DNA from: Streptomyces violaceusniger Tu 4113
Lineage (GTDB): Bacteria; Actinomycetota; Actinomycetes; Streptomycetales; Streptomycetaceae
Assembly: GCF_000147815.2 (NCBI RefSeq)
Contig: NC_015957.1
Span: 7,192,001-7,256,000 of the forward strand
Reading direction: 5' to 3'
Length of the DNA stretch: 64,000 nucleotides
Part shown: piece after piece, positions 51,864 to 60,448 of the stretch
Layout: each line of letters begins with the position of its first letter
Position numbering within the stretch: the first letter of the stretch is position 1
The notes under the pieces: generated by a model
Database searches by the model: none
What the model saw: the letters and a program-made list of their open reading frames with translations, nothing else
Told to the model about the DNA's origin: nothing
Translations under genes and position numbers: made by a program

Positions 51864-53066
51864 TCATGCGGTGAGTGGGGCAGGTCGTCGGCCCGCCGCC
51901 AGCCGCCGGGTGATCAGCGGGGTCACCAGGACGACGACCAGCAGGCGCAGGCTCTGGACGGTGGAGACCAGGGCGACGTTCGCATGGGAGGAGACTGCCG
52001 TGGCGAGAACCGCGTTGATCCCTCCGGGGGTCGTGGCGAGGTAGGCGTCGGTGAACGGGATGCTCGTCACGCCTGCGAAGACCCACGCCAGCCCGGCGCA
52101 GCCGAGACAGACGACCGCCATGCAGGCCAGGATCGGGGGCAGCAGGCGCCGCACGCTGAGGAGCGTCTGGCGGGTGAACCGTACGCCCACGTCGAGGCCG
52201 ACGAGGACGAAGACGACGTTCTGGAGCACCCCGACCGGCGCGAAGCCGGGCAGGGCGCCACTGAACGTCGCGACCAGGGCGACCAGCATCGGGCCGATCA
52301 GCACCGGCGTGGGCACCCGCAGCCGCCGGCCGGCCCACGAGCCGACGAGGGCGATGGCGGCGAGGGTGACCAGGCCGGTGAGCTGGTCCGACCCGGCGAC
52401 GAGGTGGAGGAGGCCGGATCCGGCGGCACCGCCCGCTGCCGGATGACCGCCCGCGGCGGAGGACGCGGAGGTCATCCAGTGGGCCGCCAGCGGGGCGGTG
52501 GTGGCGACCAGACCGACGCGCAGGTACTGGGTGAAGGCGACGAGCCGCACATCGGCGTTCAGCTCGTCGGCGCAGGTGACGATCGCGGCCGAACCGCCGG
52601 GCACCATGCCGAGGACGGCGCTGGGCCTGCTGATGCGGCCACCGCGGGCCAGGAACCAGGCGATCGCGACGCTCAGCGCGATGGTGGCCGCGGTGACCAC
52701 GGTCAGTGGCAGCGCGACGGGCGCGGCGGAGACGAGGGCGGACGGGGTGAGGTAGCTGCCCATGAGGGCGCCGACCAGTGCCTGGGAGGCCCGGTTGGCC
52801 GGCGCGGGGAGCCGGTCGCGGATCCCTCCGCACAGGGCCAGGACGGCGCCGACCAGCAGGGAGGACAGCAGGTAGGGGGCGGGAAGGCCGATGGCGTCCG
52901 CCGCGAGGCCCGCGGCGTACCCCCCGGCGATGATCAGGGCCCAGAGTCCGGTGGGAGCTGGGCGGGAGACGCGGGGCTCGGTGGTGCGCGGGGCGGGCTT
53001 CGGCGCGGTACTGGCGGTGGGGGACGGACGATCGTCCGTGCGCCACGGCGCGGAAGTCGGTGCCAC
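51864..53066 (-). CDS. AbrB-family (PF05145-type) membrane transporter
   Basis: The 400-residue polytopic protein carries the two internally repeated halves of the AbrB/ammonia-monooxygenase-like family: LLSSLLVGAVLALCGGIRDR, LGMVPGGSAAIVTCADELNA and, in the second half, TPVLIGPMLVALVATFSGAL and ATTPGGINAVLATAVSS. The doubled PGG motif (MVPGGSAAI, TTPGGINAV) is the family hallmark. The GTG at 53066 follows GAAAGG and is preferred over the GTG at 53135. An early Pro/Ser-rich cytosolic tail precedes helix 1. The substrate is unknown. Fragments of a second copy lie at 3055-3178. Confidence 0.75.
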   Translation of the reverse strand: MAPTSAPWRTDDRPSPTASTAPKPAPRTTEPRVSRPAPTGLWALIIAGGYAAGLAADAIGLPAPYLLSSLLVGAVLALCGGIRDRLPAPANRASQALVGALMGSYLTPSALVSAAPVALPLTVVTAATIALSVAIAWFLARGGRISRPSAVLGMVPGGSAAIVTCADELNADVRLVAFTQYLRVGLVATTAPLAAHWMTSASSAAGGHPAAGGAAGSGLLHLVAGSDQLTGLVTLAAIALVGSWAGRRLRVPTPVLIGPMLVALVATFSGALPGFAPVGVLQNVVFVLVGLDVGVRFTRQTLLSVRRLLPPILACMAVVCLGCAGLAWVFAGVTSIPFTDAYLATTPGGINAVLATAVSSHANVALVSTVQSLRLLVVVLVTPLITRRLAAGRRPAPLTA

Positions 53067-53160
53067 GATGGGCGCCTTTCGTCGAAGGTGCGGGTCCGTT
53101 GGACTCGACGCCTGTGCGAAGCAGGCACTCTCCACTGTGCCGGGTACGCGCTGTGCGCAT

Positions 53161-53208
53161 GCTGAGAGCGCTGAGTGAACGCTGAGGAGAACCTGAGAGC
53201 CCGCTGAG
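53161..53208. promoter_or_regulatory. Five CTGAG direct repeats phased at 11 bp
   Basis: GCTGAG (fourth copy CCTGAG) starts at 53161, 53170, 53181, 53192 and 53203, so spacing is 9, 11, 11 and 11. OmpR-family regulators typically bind direct repeats of about 11 bp, and CTGAG/CTCAG-type repeats are known for an actinobacterial member (MprA). The array lies 97-144 bases upstream of the response regulator start and between it and the divergent AbrB gene, so it may control both. Confidence 0.6.
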
Positions 53209-53304
53209 AGACGCGCGGCCGACCTGCGGTCCGGCCTCTAGACTCGCAATCGAGGATCAGTCTTCCGGGCGACCCCCGTCGGTACGGTCATGAGGTGATG
53301 CCGC

Positions 53305-53982
53305 GTGCAGGTGCTGGTGGTCGAGGACGAGCAGAACATCGCGCTCGCCGTGGACCGCGGGCTGCGCGCCGAGGGGTTCGGCGTGGACATCGCCGAGAAC
53401 GGCGAGAAGGCCCTCGGCCTGATCAGGCACAACGACTACGCCGTGATCGTGCTCGACCTGATGCTCCCGGGCCGCAACGGCTACGACGTCTGCCGGACCC
53501 TGCGCGCCGCGGGCATCGCCACCCCCGTACTGATTCTCACGGCCAAGGACGGCGAGTACGACGAGGCGGACGCCCTCGACCTCGGTGCGGACGACTATCT
53601 GACGAAGCCGTTCTCGTTCGTGGTGCTGCTGGCCCGGATCCGCGCGCTGCTGCGCCGCAGTGCCCCACAGCGGTCTCCGGTACTCCGTGCGGGTGATCTC
53701 TGGCTGGATCCGGCCGCCCACCGGTGCGGCCGTGGCGACGAGCGCCTGGACCTGACGCCGCGCGAGTTCGGCCTGCTGGAGTTCCTGCTGCGCCACCCCG
53801 ACACGGTGGTGAGCAAGACCGATCTGCTCGCCCAGGTCTGGGACGCCTGGTTCGAGGGCGACCCCAACATCGTCGAGGTCTACGTCGGCTACCTCCGGCG
53901 CAAGATCGACATCCCCTTCGGCCGGTCCGCCATCGACACTGTGCGCGGTGTCGGCTACCGGCTGGACGGGAAGGGCGGCTGA
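53305..53982 (+). CDS. OmpR-family response regulator 1
   Basis: The 225-residue protein has a receiver domain with acidic VVEDEQ at the start, phosphorylation Asp in VIVLDLMLPGRNGYD (about residue 51), Thr in LILTAKD and Lys in LTKPFSF. The C-terminal winged helix follows (LDLTPREFGLLEFLLRHPDT, YVGYLRRKID, TVRGVGYRLDG). GTG 53305 follows GAGGTG. The sensor kinase gene begins at the next base after its stop. The phased CTGAG array upstream is the likely autoregulatory site. Confidence 0.92.
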   Translation: MQVLVVEDEQNIALAVDRGLRAEGFGVDIAENGEKALGLIRHNDYAVIVLDLMLPGRNGYDVCRTLRAAGIATPVLILTAKDGEYDEADALDLGADDYLTKPFSFVVLLARIRALLRRSAPQRSPVLRAGDLWLDPAAHRCGRGDERLDLTPREFGLLEFLLRHPDTVVSKTDLLAQVWDAWFEGDPNIVEVYVGYLRRKIDIPFGRSAIDTVRGVGYRLDGKGG

Positions 53983-55434
53983 ATGTCCCGACGCCTGCAC
54001 GTCGGGCGTCCGGTGCTCGGCCGGGTGCGGCGGCTGACCCGGAAACTGAGCCTGCGGACCCGGGTCACCATATGGGCCACGATGGTCGTCGCGATCGCGA
54101 TGATCGCGGCCGGCCTCGGACTGCTGCTCGGTCTCCAGCACTCCATGTGGAGTGACCGGGACAGTACCGGCCGCCAGCGGCTGTCCGATGTCACCGCCCT
54201 CGTCCGGCACGACCGGCTGGGTTCCCTCATCCCCTCCAACGGAGGGGACGCCGATGTCGTCGAGGTGCTCGACTCCCACGGGAGGGTGGCGGCCAGCTCC
54301 GACTACGAGACGCGCCCGGGCAGCCCCAGCGACTTCCCGAACGACCTCCCCCCGCAGGTGCTCGCGGGGCATCCGGCCACCCTCCGTGGCCTCAACGTCG
54401 GCGACGGGGGCGACTTCCGGGTGCTGGCCCGGCCGATCCGCATCGACGGCCGGCCTTCCACCATCGTCGTGGGGGTGTCCCTGGCCCAGGCCGAGCACAC
54501 CCTGTCCAGCCTGATCACCGGCCTGGTGATCGGGGTGCCCGCGCTGACCGCGCTGGTGGCGTGGACGATCTCGCTCACCGCCGGCCGCACCCTGCGCCCG
54601 GTGGAAACCCTGCGTCGCCAGGCAGCCGACATCACCGCGACCGATCTGCACCGCCGCCTCGACCTGCCCGCCTGCCAGGACGAGGTGCAGGCCCTCGGCG
54701 TCACCCTCAACGACATGCTCGCCCGCCTCGACGACGCCTCCGTCGCACAGCGCCGCTTCGTCGCCGACGCCGCGCACGAACTGCGCAGCCCGCTGACGGC
54801 CCTGCGGGCCCAGCTCGAGGTCATGTCCAGCTACCCCGACCCCGACCGCGACCCGCAGATGGCCGCCGCCTTGCTGGAGGACACGGTACGGCTGCACGAC
54901 CTGGTCGAGGGGCTGCTGGCGCTGGCCCGCAGCGAGGACCCCGCCCGGCCGCGGTCACAGGCCGCGCGCGTCATCGACCTGGACGAGGTGGTGCTGGCCG
55001 AGATCCGTCGGCAGCGCTCCCTGGCCCGGGCGGACATCGACGCCCGGCGAGTCTCGGGCGGGCGGGTGCGGGGCGACACCGAGGCACTGCGCTGCGTCAT
55101 ACGCAACCTGCTGGACAACGCCCGCCGCCACGCCAGCCAGCGGGTACGGGTCACCCTGAGCGAACGCGGAGGCACCGTCGAACTCACCGTCAGCGACGAC
55201 GGATCGGGCATCGCGGCCGCGGACCGGCTGCGGGTCTTCGAGCGCTTCACCCGGCTCGACGAGGCACGGTCCCGCGAGGCCGGCGGTTCGGGCCTCGGCC
55301 TCGCCATCGTCGGCAAGGTCGTCACCGCGCACGGCGGCACCGCCTACGCCGACCAGGACCCCGCGCCGGACGACGGCGGTCTCGGCGGGGCGCTCCTGGT
55401 GATCCGCCTGCCGGCCGTTCCCCCGTCCGGCTGA
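53983..55434 (+). CDS. Sensor histidine kinase 1
   Basis: The 483-residue kinase has transmembrane helix 1 at about 28-52 (VTIWATMVVAIAMIAAGLGL), an extracellular sensor of about 130 residues, helix 2 at about 180-202, then HAMP. The H-box is DAAHELRSPLTALRAQLEVM, the N-box RNLLDNARRHA, and the G-boxes DDGSGIAAAD and GGSGLGLAIVGK. It pairs with the response regulator directly upstream (no gap). The extracellular sensor domain has no recognisable ligand motif. Envelope stress is a reasonable guess from the surrounding genes. Confidence 0.92.
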   Translation: MSRRLHVGRPVLGRVRRLTRKLSLRTRVTIWATMVVAIAMIAAGLGLLLGLQHSMWSDRDSTGRQRLSDVTALVRHDRLGSLIPSNGGDADVVEVLDSHGRVAASSDYETRPGSPSDFPNDLPPQVLAGHPATLRGLNVGDGGDFRVLARPIRIDGRPSTIVVGVSLAQAEHTLSSLITGLVIGVPALTALVAWTISLTAGRTLRPVETLRRQAADITATDLHRRLDLPACQDEVQALGVTLNDMLARLDDASVAQRRFVADAAHELRSPLTALRAQLEVMSSYPDPDRDPQMAAALLEDTVRLHDLVEGLLALARSEDPARPRSQAARVIDLDEVVLAEIRRQRSLARADIDARRVSGGRVRGDTEALRCVIRNLLDNARRHASQRVRVTLSERGGTVELTVSDDGSGIAAADRLRVFERFTRLDEARSREAGGSGLGLAIVGKVVTAHGGTAYADQDPAPDDGGLGGALLVIRLPAVPPSG

Positions 55435-55596
55435 TCCGCGGCGTGCGCTGACGCCCTCACCTTGGCGGGCGCACGTGGCGGCGCGGCGCCTTCCTCGGTA
55501 CTCGGCTACCGGCTTCCGACCGTCTGGCTTCGAGCCCGTTGAGGCGCCGTACGGAGTCAGGATGTGTTCAGGTATTCGGTGGCACGGTCGGGCCTC

Positions 55597-56430
55597 ATGA
55601 CATCCGAGACTCCTGAGACCTCCACGGCCCGCGGCCCTGCCGCTGCCCCGCCCGGTCACCGCATCCGCTGGAACAAGGTGCCCGAAGTCACCGTGTACTT
55701 CTGGGTGATCAAGGTGCTGTGCACGACGGTGGGCGAGACCGCGGCCGACATGCTGAACGAGAAGCTGGGCCTGGGCCTGACCGGTGTGTCGCTGCTGATG
55801 AGCGCGCTGCTGGCGGTTGTGCTGGTCGTCCAGTTCCGCACCGCCGCGTACCGGCCGGGCGTGTACTGGCTCGCCGTGGCCCTGATCAGCATCGTCGGCA
55901 CTCTGATCAGTGACAACCTCACCGACAACATGGGCGTACCGCTGACGACGAGCACCACCGTGTTCGCGGTCGCCCTCGCGATCGTGTTCATCGTCTGGTA
56001 CCGCCGCGAGCGGACTCTGTCCATCCACAGCATCGACTCCCTGAGCCGCGAGTCCTTCTACTGGCTCGCGGTGCTGTTCACCTTCGCGCTGGGTACCGCG
56101 GCGGGCGACCTGGTGGCCGAGCGCATGGACCTGGGCTACTGGCTGTCCGCGGTGATGTTCGCCCTGGCGATCGCCGCCGTCGCGGTGGCGCACTTCACGC
56201 TCGACCTGAACGCGGTGTGGAGCTTCTGGATCGCGTACGTGCTCACCCGCCCGCTCGGCGCATCGGTGGGCGACTACCTCTCCCAGCCGACCGGGGACGG
56301 CGGCCTGGGCCTTGGCACCGTGGTCACCAGCGTGCTGTTCCTGGCGGTCATCCTCGGCCTGGTCGTGTATCTGTCGGTGACACGGAAGGACGTCATCGAG
56401 CGGGAGCGGCTCGAGGAGCGGGCGGCGTGA
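55597..56430 (+). CDS. COG4705 polytopic membrane protein
   Basis: The 277-residue protein has about eight hydrophobic segments after a Pro-rich tail. Motif RIRWNKVPEVTVYFWVIKVL at the start and the repeated Gly-x-x-x-Asp elements (TTVGETAADML, LGTAAGDLVAE, RPLGASVGDYL) are typical of COG4705, an uncharacterised family. The internal repetition suggests duplication of a two-helix unit, with acidic residues in the membrane. ATG 55597 is chosen because homologues begin shortly before this region; a GTG at 55564 is an alternative. It lies between two two-component systems and may be their target. Metal or solute transport is a guess. Confidence 0.7.
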   Translation: MTSETPETSTARGPAAAPPGHRIRWNKVPEVTVYFWVIKVLCTTVGETAADMLNEKLGLGLTGVSLLMSALLAVVLVVQFRTAAYRPGVYWLAVALISIVGTLISDNLTDNMGVPLTTSTTVFAVALAIVFIVWYRRERTLSIHSIDSLSRESFYWLAVLFTFALGTAAGDLVAERMDLGYWLSAVMFALAIAAVAVAHFTLDLNAVWSFWIAYVLTRPLGASVGDYLSQPTGDGGLGLGTVVTSVLFLAVILGLVVYLSVTRKDVIERERLEERAA

Positions 56431-56490
56431 GCGGTCGGCAGCCGTTCGGTACGCGTTCGGACCGCCGGTCCCCAGGGACGGGCCACGCGG

Positions 56491-57876
56491 TCAGCCGGGC
56501 GGCAGGCTGACCATGAACCTCGCCCCGGGCGTGTGCCCGCGGTCATAGGAGACCTCACCACCGGCTGAGCGGGCCAGGCGTCGCGCGAGCGGCAGTCCGA
56601 GGCCCGCTCCGCGGTGTCCGTCACCGGGATCGGCTCGCCGGCCCGGCTGGAAGAGCTGGTCGACGAACGGCCTCGGTACGCCGGGCCCGTCGTCGGTGAT
56701 GTCGACGCGTACGATGCCGGATTCGCGGGCCGTACGAACGACGACGCTGGACCGGGCGTACCGGAGGGCGTTGGCGAGCAGCGGGCTGACGATGCGTTCG
56801 AGAAGGGCCGGAGGGACTCCGGCTTCCAGGTGTACGGCGGGGTCGGCCTGACGGGTGTGGTGATCGTCGAGGCTCATCGTCACATGGTCCGGGACGTCGA
56901 GGTGTTCGACGAGACGGCGCAGTACGAGCCGGACCTCGGCCGTGCCCGCGGTGTGCGTGCCGCCGCGGGCGTCGTCCAGGAGGGTGTCGCAGATCGTCCG
57001 CATGGACCGCGTGGCGTCGGCGATGACCTGGTGGGTGGCGCGGGTCTCGGCGGTCGAGCGCGGCCGGGCCTGCCACCAGTCCAGCTCGGCGACGATCCGG
57101 CTGAGCGGGGTGCGCAGTTCGTGTGAGAGTTCGCCGGTGAGCTGCCGCTCGTGGCGCAGTACCGTGCGGATGCGGTCCAGAAGTGTGTCCAGGGAGGTGC
57201 CCAGGCGGGCGAGCTCGACCGGGCGCCGCACCGTCCCGAAGCGCTCCTCGGAGGTGACGGTGTTCCGCTGGGTGGCCTGGTCGGTCATGGTGCGTACGGG
57301 GCGCAGCGCTCGGCCCACCGCCAGCCGGGTGAGGGCGTAGGTGCAGCCGAGCATCGTCGCATCCAGGGCGAGTGACCCCAGAAGCAGGGTGTCCGCGGAA
57401 CTGCGGTAGGGGGCCAGGTCCAGGGCCGTGACCACCGTGGCCGGGTTGTCGCCGCTCCGCAGCGGCTGGGCACATAGCCGTATGCGTCCGGGCGCGTGGC
57501 CGGTGGCGGAGGTGGTGGTGCAGTCCCGCCCGCCGCGGGCGGCGAGCTGATCGGCGGCGTGGGTCAGCGAAGCGGCGGGGGACGGCGGCTGTTCGAGCAG
57601 CCGGGTGCCCGTGTAGATCCACACGTTGGTGTCGAGGAGCCCGTCGTTGGGGGACTCCTGGACTCGCACCGTCGGACCGCTCGTGTCGACGGTCGTGGCC
57701 ACGGCGGCCGCCCGGGTGCGCAGCTCTTCGTCCGCCTGGCGCTGGAGGTGGTGGCGGACCACGGTGTTCAACGCCACGGTCAGGAACGTCATCAGCAGCG
57801 CGGCGGTGGTCAGGGCGACCAGGGAGAGGCGGCCGCGCAGGGTGCGTGGCGCGAGCCGGGCGAGCACGGCGGTCAT
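56491..57876 (-). CDS. Sensor histidine kinase 2
   Basis: The 461-residue kinase has helix 1 at about 16-40 (LSLVALTTAALLMTFLTVAL), an extracellular sensor with a possible disulphide (RDCTTT and IRLCAQ), helix 2 at about 160-182 and a HAMP segment. The H-box is GELSHELRTPLSRIVAELDW, the N-box PLLANALRYA, and the G-boxes DDGPGVPRP and GAGLGLPLARRLA. Its ATG overlaps the response regulator stop (ATGA). A broken copy of its C-terminus lies at 51343-51590. Confidence 0.9.
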   Translation of the reverse strand: MTAVLARLAPRTLRGRLSLVALTTAALLMTFLTVALNTVVRHHLQRQADEELRTRAAAVATTVDTSGPTVRVQESPNDGLLDTNVWIYTGTRLLEQPPSPAASLTHAADQLAARGGRDCTTTSATGHAPGRIRLCAQPLRSGDNPATVVTALDLAPYRSSADTLLLGSLALDATMLGCTYALTRLAVGRALRPVRTMTDQATQRNTVTSEERFGTVRRPVELARLGTSLDTLLDRIRTVLRHERQLTGELSHELRTPLSRIVAELDWWQARPRSTAETRATHQVIADATRSMRTICDTLLDDARGGTHTAGTAEVRLVLRRLVEHLDVPDHVTMSLDDHHTRQADPAVHLEAGVPPALLERIVSPLLANALRYARSSVVVRTARESGIVRVDITDDGPGVPRPFVDQLFQPGRRADPGDGHRGAGLGLPLARRLARSAGGEVSYDRGHTPGARFMVSLPPG

Positions 57877-58535
57877 GACAGGCGGTGGCCGATCCCGCGG
57901 GCGGTGCCGATCGTCAGCTCACTGCGGGCTTCGCCCAGTTTGCGGCGCAGCCGGGTCACGTACTGGTCGAGGGTGTTGTCGCTGACCTGTGCGCCCTCGG
58001 GCCAGCCCGCCCGGACCAGCTCACGCCGGCGCACGACGCCGCCGGAGGCCGCCATGAGGGCGGCCAGCAGTCGGAACTCCGTCGGGGTCAGGTCGACCTG
58101 GGCCTCGTCGACGGTGACGCTGTGCCGGACGGGGTCGAGGACCAGATCCCCGGCGGTGGTCGTGGGGTCGGGCCCGGCGCGCTTGAGCGCGGCGCGCAGC
58201 CGGGCGGCGAGTTCGGCGAGGTGGAACGGCTTGGGCAGATAGTCGTCGCCCCCGGAGGAGAACCCGGACAACCGGTCGGCGAGCCCATGACGGGCAGTCA
58301 GGAAGATGACGGGGAACAGGAATCCGCCCGCGCGCATCGCCTGGCATACGTCCCGCCCGTCCGCGTCGGGCAGCCCGACGTCGAGCACGGCCGCGGCGAT
58401 GTCTCCGGCGGCCAGGCGCAGGGCGGTGGCACCGTCCGGGGCCGGCACCGTGCCGAAGCCTTCCTCGCGCAGCCCGCGCAGCAGTACGTCACGCAGGGCG
58501 TGATCATCCTCGACGACCAGGATTCTGTGGCCCAT
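57873..58535 (-). CDS. OmpR-family response regulator 2
   Basis: The 220-residue protein has receiver residues VVEDDH, phospho-acceptor Asp in AAVLDVGLPDADGRD (about residue 51), Thr in IFLTARH and Lys in LPKPFHLAE. The winged-helix domain follows (VDLTPTEFRLLAALMAASGG, QYVTRLRRKLGEA, TARGIGHRL). It precedes the kinase with a 4-bp overlap and follows the PAP2 gene by 9 bp on the other side. System 2 is transcribed opposite to system 1 with COG4705 in between. Confidence 0.92.
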   Translation of the reverse strand: MGHRILVVEDDHALRDVLLRGLREEGFGTVPAPDGATALRLAAGDIAAAVLDVGLPDADGRDVCQAMRAGGFLFPVIFLTARHGLADRLSGFSSGGDDYLPKPFHLAELAARLRAALKRAGPDPTTTAGDLVLDPVRHSVTVDEAQVDLTPTEFRLLAALMAASGGVVRRRELVRAGWPEGAQVSDNTLDQYVTRLRRKLGEARSELTIGTARGIGHRLS

Positions 58536-58544
58536 GGTCCTCCA

Positions 58545-59219
58545 TCACTCCTTCGTCCCCGAGTGCGCTTCCGTGACGAACCATGTGGGCGGCCACCGGA
58601 TCGCCGCGCACAGGCACACTCCGAGCCAGCCGACGGCGAACAACCAGCCACCGATCACATCGGTGAACCAGTGCACCCCCAGGTACACGCGGGTCAGTCC
58701 CACCAGCGCGCCCCAGCAGCCGACCACCAGGCAGACCGTCGTTCTCCCGCGCGGGGCGCGCACCCATACCGCGAGGATCACCAGTCCTGCGGTGAGAGCC
58801 GCCGTGGTGGCGTGGCCGGAGGGGAACGACCAGCCCGAGGCGTGCGTGTCCCAGTCCGTGTGCGGCGGGCGTGCCCGCGCGATCCACGTCACCACGCCGT
58901 ACCGGAGGGCTTGGCCGGCACCGAGACAGGCGAGGCCCGATGCCGCGGCGAGGAGCCGATGCGGCAGCGTCCGTCCCACGAGGACTCCGGCCACGGCGAC
59001 GAGCACGTACGGGGTCACACCGGTTCCGGTCGCGGTCAGCCCGCGGGCCAGGGCCACCGCCACCTCGGGGCGGTGGCCCACGGACCAGGCCAGCAGGCCA
59101 TGGTCCATGAGCAGCGGGGCGCCGTGGTGGCCGATGACGACCATGCTCAGCACGCCGAACGCCAGCCACGAGGCCAGGCCGATGCCCCCGGCCAGTCCGG
59201 CGGGGTCTCTGCGCTTCAT
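58545..59219 (-). CDS. PAP2-family phosphatase, possible undecaprenyl-diphosphatase
   Basis: The 224-residue membrane protein has the PAP2 motifs: ITWIARARPP-like C1 (here VVTWIARARPP), C2 SGWSFPSGHATTAAL and C3 GLTRVYLGVHWFTDVIGG. The catalytic His, Ser/Gly and Asp residues are intact. PAP2 enzymes of this size dephosphorylate C55-PP (BcrC/PgpB type) or phosphatidate. The start at 59219 (MKRRDPAGLAGG) is uncertain; an upstream ATG at 59243 is possible. Placement between DedA 2 and a two-component system, with UppP in the same island, favours the lipid-carrier role. Confidence 0.82.
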   Translation of the reverse strand: MKRRDPAGLAGGIGLASWLAFGVLSMVVIGHHGAPLLMDHGLLAWSVGHRPEVAVALARGLTATGTGVTPYVLVAVAGVLVGRTLPHRLLAAASGLACLGAGQALRYGVVTWIARARPPHTDWDTHASGWSFPSGHATTAALTAGLVILAVWVRAPRGRTTVCLVVGCWGALVGLTRVYLGVHWFTDVIGGWLFAVGWLGVCLCAAIRWPPTWFVTEAHSGTKE

Positions 59220-59271
59220 GGCATCAGCAGGGGCCGCGGCCATGCGTGCCGCGAACCGTCGGCAGCGAGGA

Positions 59272-59955
59272 TCATCGCCTCGCCGCCTTGGCCTTGCGGG
59301 AGCCCGCCTTGGCCTTGCGGGAGCGGTACAGCTCCGCGGCGAGCGGGATCAGTGACACGATCACGATGAGCGCGATCACCGGGAGCAGGTACGTGTCGAT
59401 GCTGGGGACGGAGGACCCGAGCCCGTACCCGGCGAGCGTCAGTCCCAGACTCCACACGAGCCCGCCGGCCATCTGCCACACCGTGAACGTCCGGGCCGGG
59501 ACGCCAAGGGCGCCCGCCAGCGGATTCAGCACCGTGCGCACCACCGGCACGAAACGGGCCAGCACGATCGCCTTCGCGTACCCGTACCGCTCCAACAGCT
59601 CCTCGGCCCGTTGGGCGCCCTCGTGCAGCCGGGGCGAGCGGCTGCGGGCGAGCAGCGCTCCGCCCGCCTTCCGGCCGAGCAGATACCCCCACTGCGCACC
59701 GGTGAGCGCGCCCACGGCGGCGGCGATCAGGAGTGGGCCGAGGGAGAGCCGCACACCCTGGTCGGCGGTCCCGGTGCACAGCAGTCCGGCCGTGAACAGC
59801 AGCGAGTCACCTGGCAGGAAGAAGCCGATCAGCAGGCCCGTCTCGGCGAACAGCACCACGCCGACCCCCACTACGCCAAAGGCGGACAGCAGGGACTGGG
59901 CGCTGAGGATGTTCACCGCGAGCTGCGATGCTTCGGCGAAGGGGGGTGCGGCCAT
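59272..59955 (-). CDS. DedA-family membrane protein, full-length copy 2
   Basis: The 227-residue protein has the complete VTT-domain core: VGVVLFAETGLLIGFFLPGD, then SLLFTAGLLCTG, GALTGAQWGYLLGRKAG and LARFVPVVRTVLNPLAGALG. The acidic residues in FAET and LPGD and the Arg in ARFVPVVR are present. It ends with a basic tail (SRKAKAGSRKAKAARR) made of a short tandem repeat. ATG 59955 follows GAGAGGG; an ATG at 59973 is the alternative. Some DedA proteins flip undecaprenyl phosphate. It is divergent from BlaI 2. Confidence 0.87.
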   Translation of the reverse strand: MAAPPFAEASQLAVNILSAQSLLSAFGVVGVGVVLFAETGLLIGFFLPGDSLLFTAGLLCTGTADQGVRLSLGPLLIAAAVGALTGAQWGYLLGRKAGGALLARSRSPRLHEGAQRAEELLERYGYAKAIVLARFVPVVRTVLNPLAGALGVPARTFTVWQMAGGLVWSLGLTLAGYGLGSSVPSIDTYLLPVIALIVIVSLIPLAAELYRSRKAKAGSRKAKAARR

Positions 59956-60013
59956 CGGCGCGAGCCCTCTCATACTGGATGGACGGACGGGGTGCGGCCG
60001 GGACGGCACCCCA

Positions 60014-60052
60014 TTGACTACAATCCTGTAGACGGTCTGCTGAACTGTAGAC
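60014..60052. promoter_or_regulatory. BlaI-type operator and promoter between DedA 2 and BlaI 2
   Basis: CTACAATCCTGTAG (60018-60031) is a perfect palindrome with CTACA/TGTAG arms, the classical BlaI/MecI form. It overlaps TTGACT (60014-60019), a good -35 hexamer for the BlaI 2 transcript. A further half-site, ACTGTAGAC, lies at 60044-60052. Binding here would block the BlaI-M56 promoter. Confidence 0.7.
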
Positions 60053-60076
60053 GATGGCGGGGTGAGGAACGTTCCC

Positions 60077-60448
60077 ATGACCGACGAGAAGGACGAACGG
60101 CGTCCGGCGGGCGAGCTGGAAGCCGCCGTCATGGCGGCCCTGTGGGCCGCTGACGCGCCGCTCACCCCCGGCCGCGTGCAGCGCGAGCTCGGTGTCGGCC
60201 TGGCGCGTACGACGGTGACGACGATCCTGTCCCGCCTGCACGACAAGGGCGTCGTCGGTCGGGAGCGGCTGGGCCGCGGCTACGCCTACTTCGCCGTCCA
60301 GGACGCCCCCGGGCTCACCGCCCGGCGCATGCACGGGGAGCTGGCGCGGGACACCGACCGGGAGACGGTTCTGGCCCGGTTCGTCGCCCAGCTCAGCTCC
60401 GACGACGAGCAGGTGCTGCGGCGGCTGCTGGAGGGGGACGCGCAGTGA
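60077..60448 (+). CDS. BlaI/MecI/CopY-family repressor, copy 2
   Basis: The 123-residue winged-helix repressor has GELEAAVMAALWAADAPLTP, then RTTVTTILSRLHDKGVVGRE (recognition helix) and RGYAYFAV (wing). ATG 60077 follows GTGAGGAA and is preferred over the in-frame GTG at 60062. Its stop overlaps the M56 gene start. It is divergent from DedA 2 with a classical operator between. It is only moderately similar to BlaI 1, so the two repressors may recognise different but related boxes. Confidence 0.92.
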   Translation: MTDEKDERRPAGELEAAVMAALWAADAPLTPGRVQRELGVGLARTTVTTILSRLHDKGVVGRERLGRGYAYFAVQDAPGLTARRMHGELARDTDRETVLARFVAQLSSDDEQVLRRLLEGDAQ

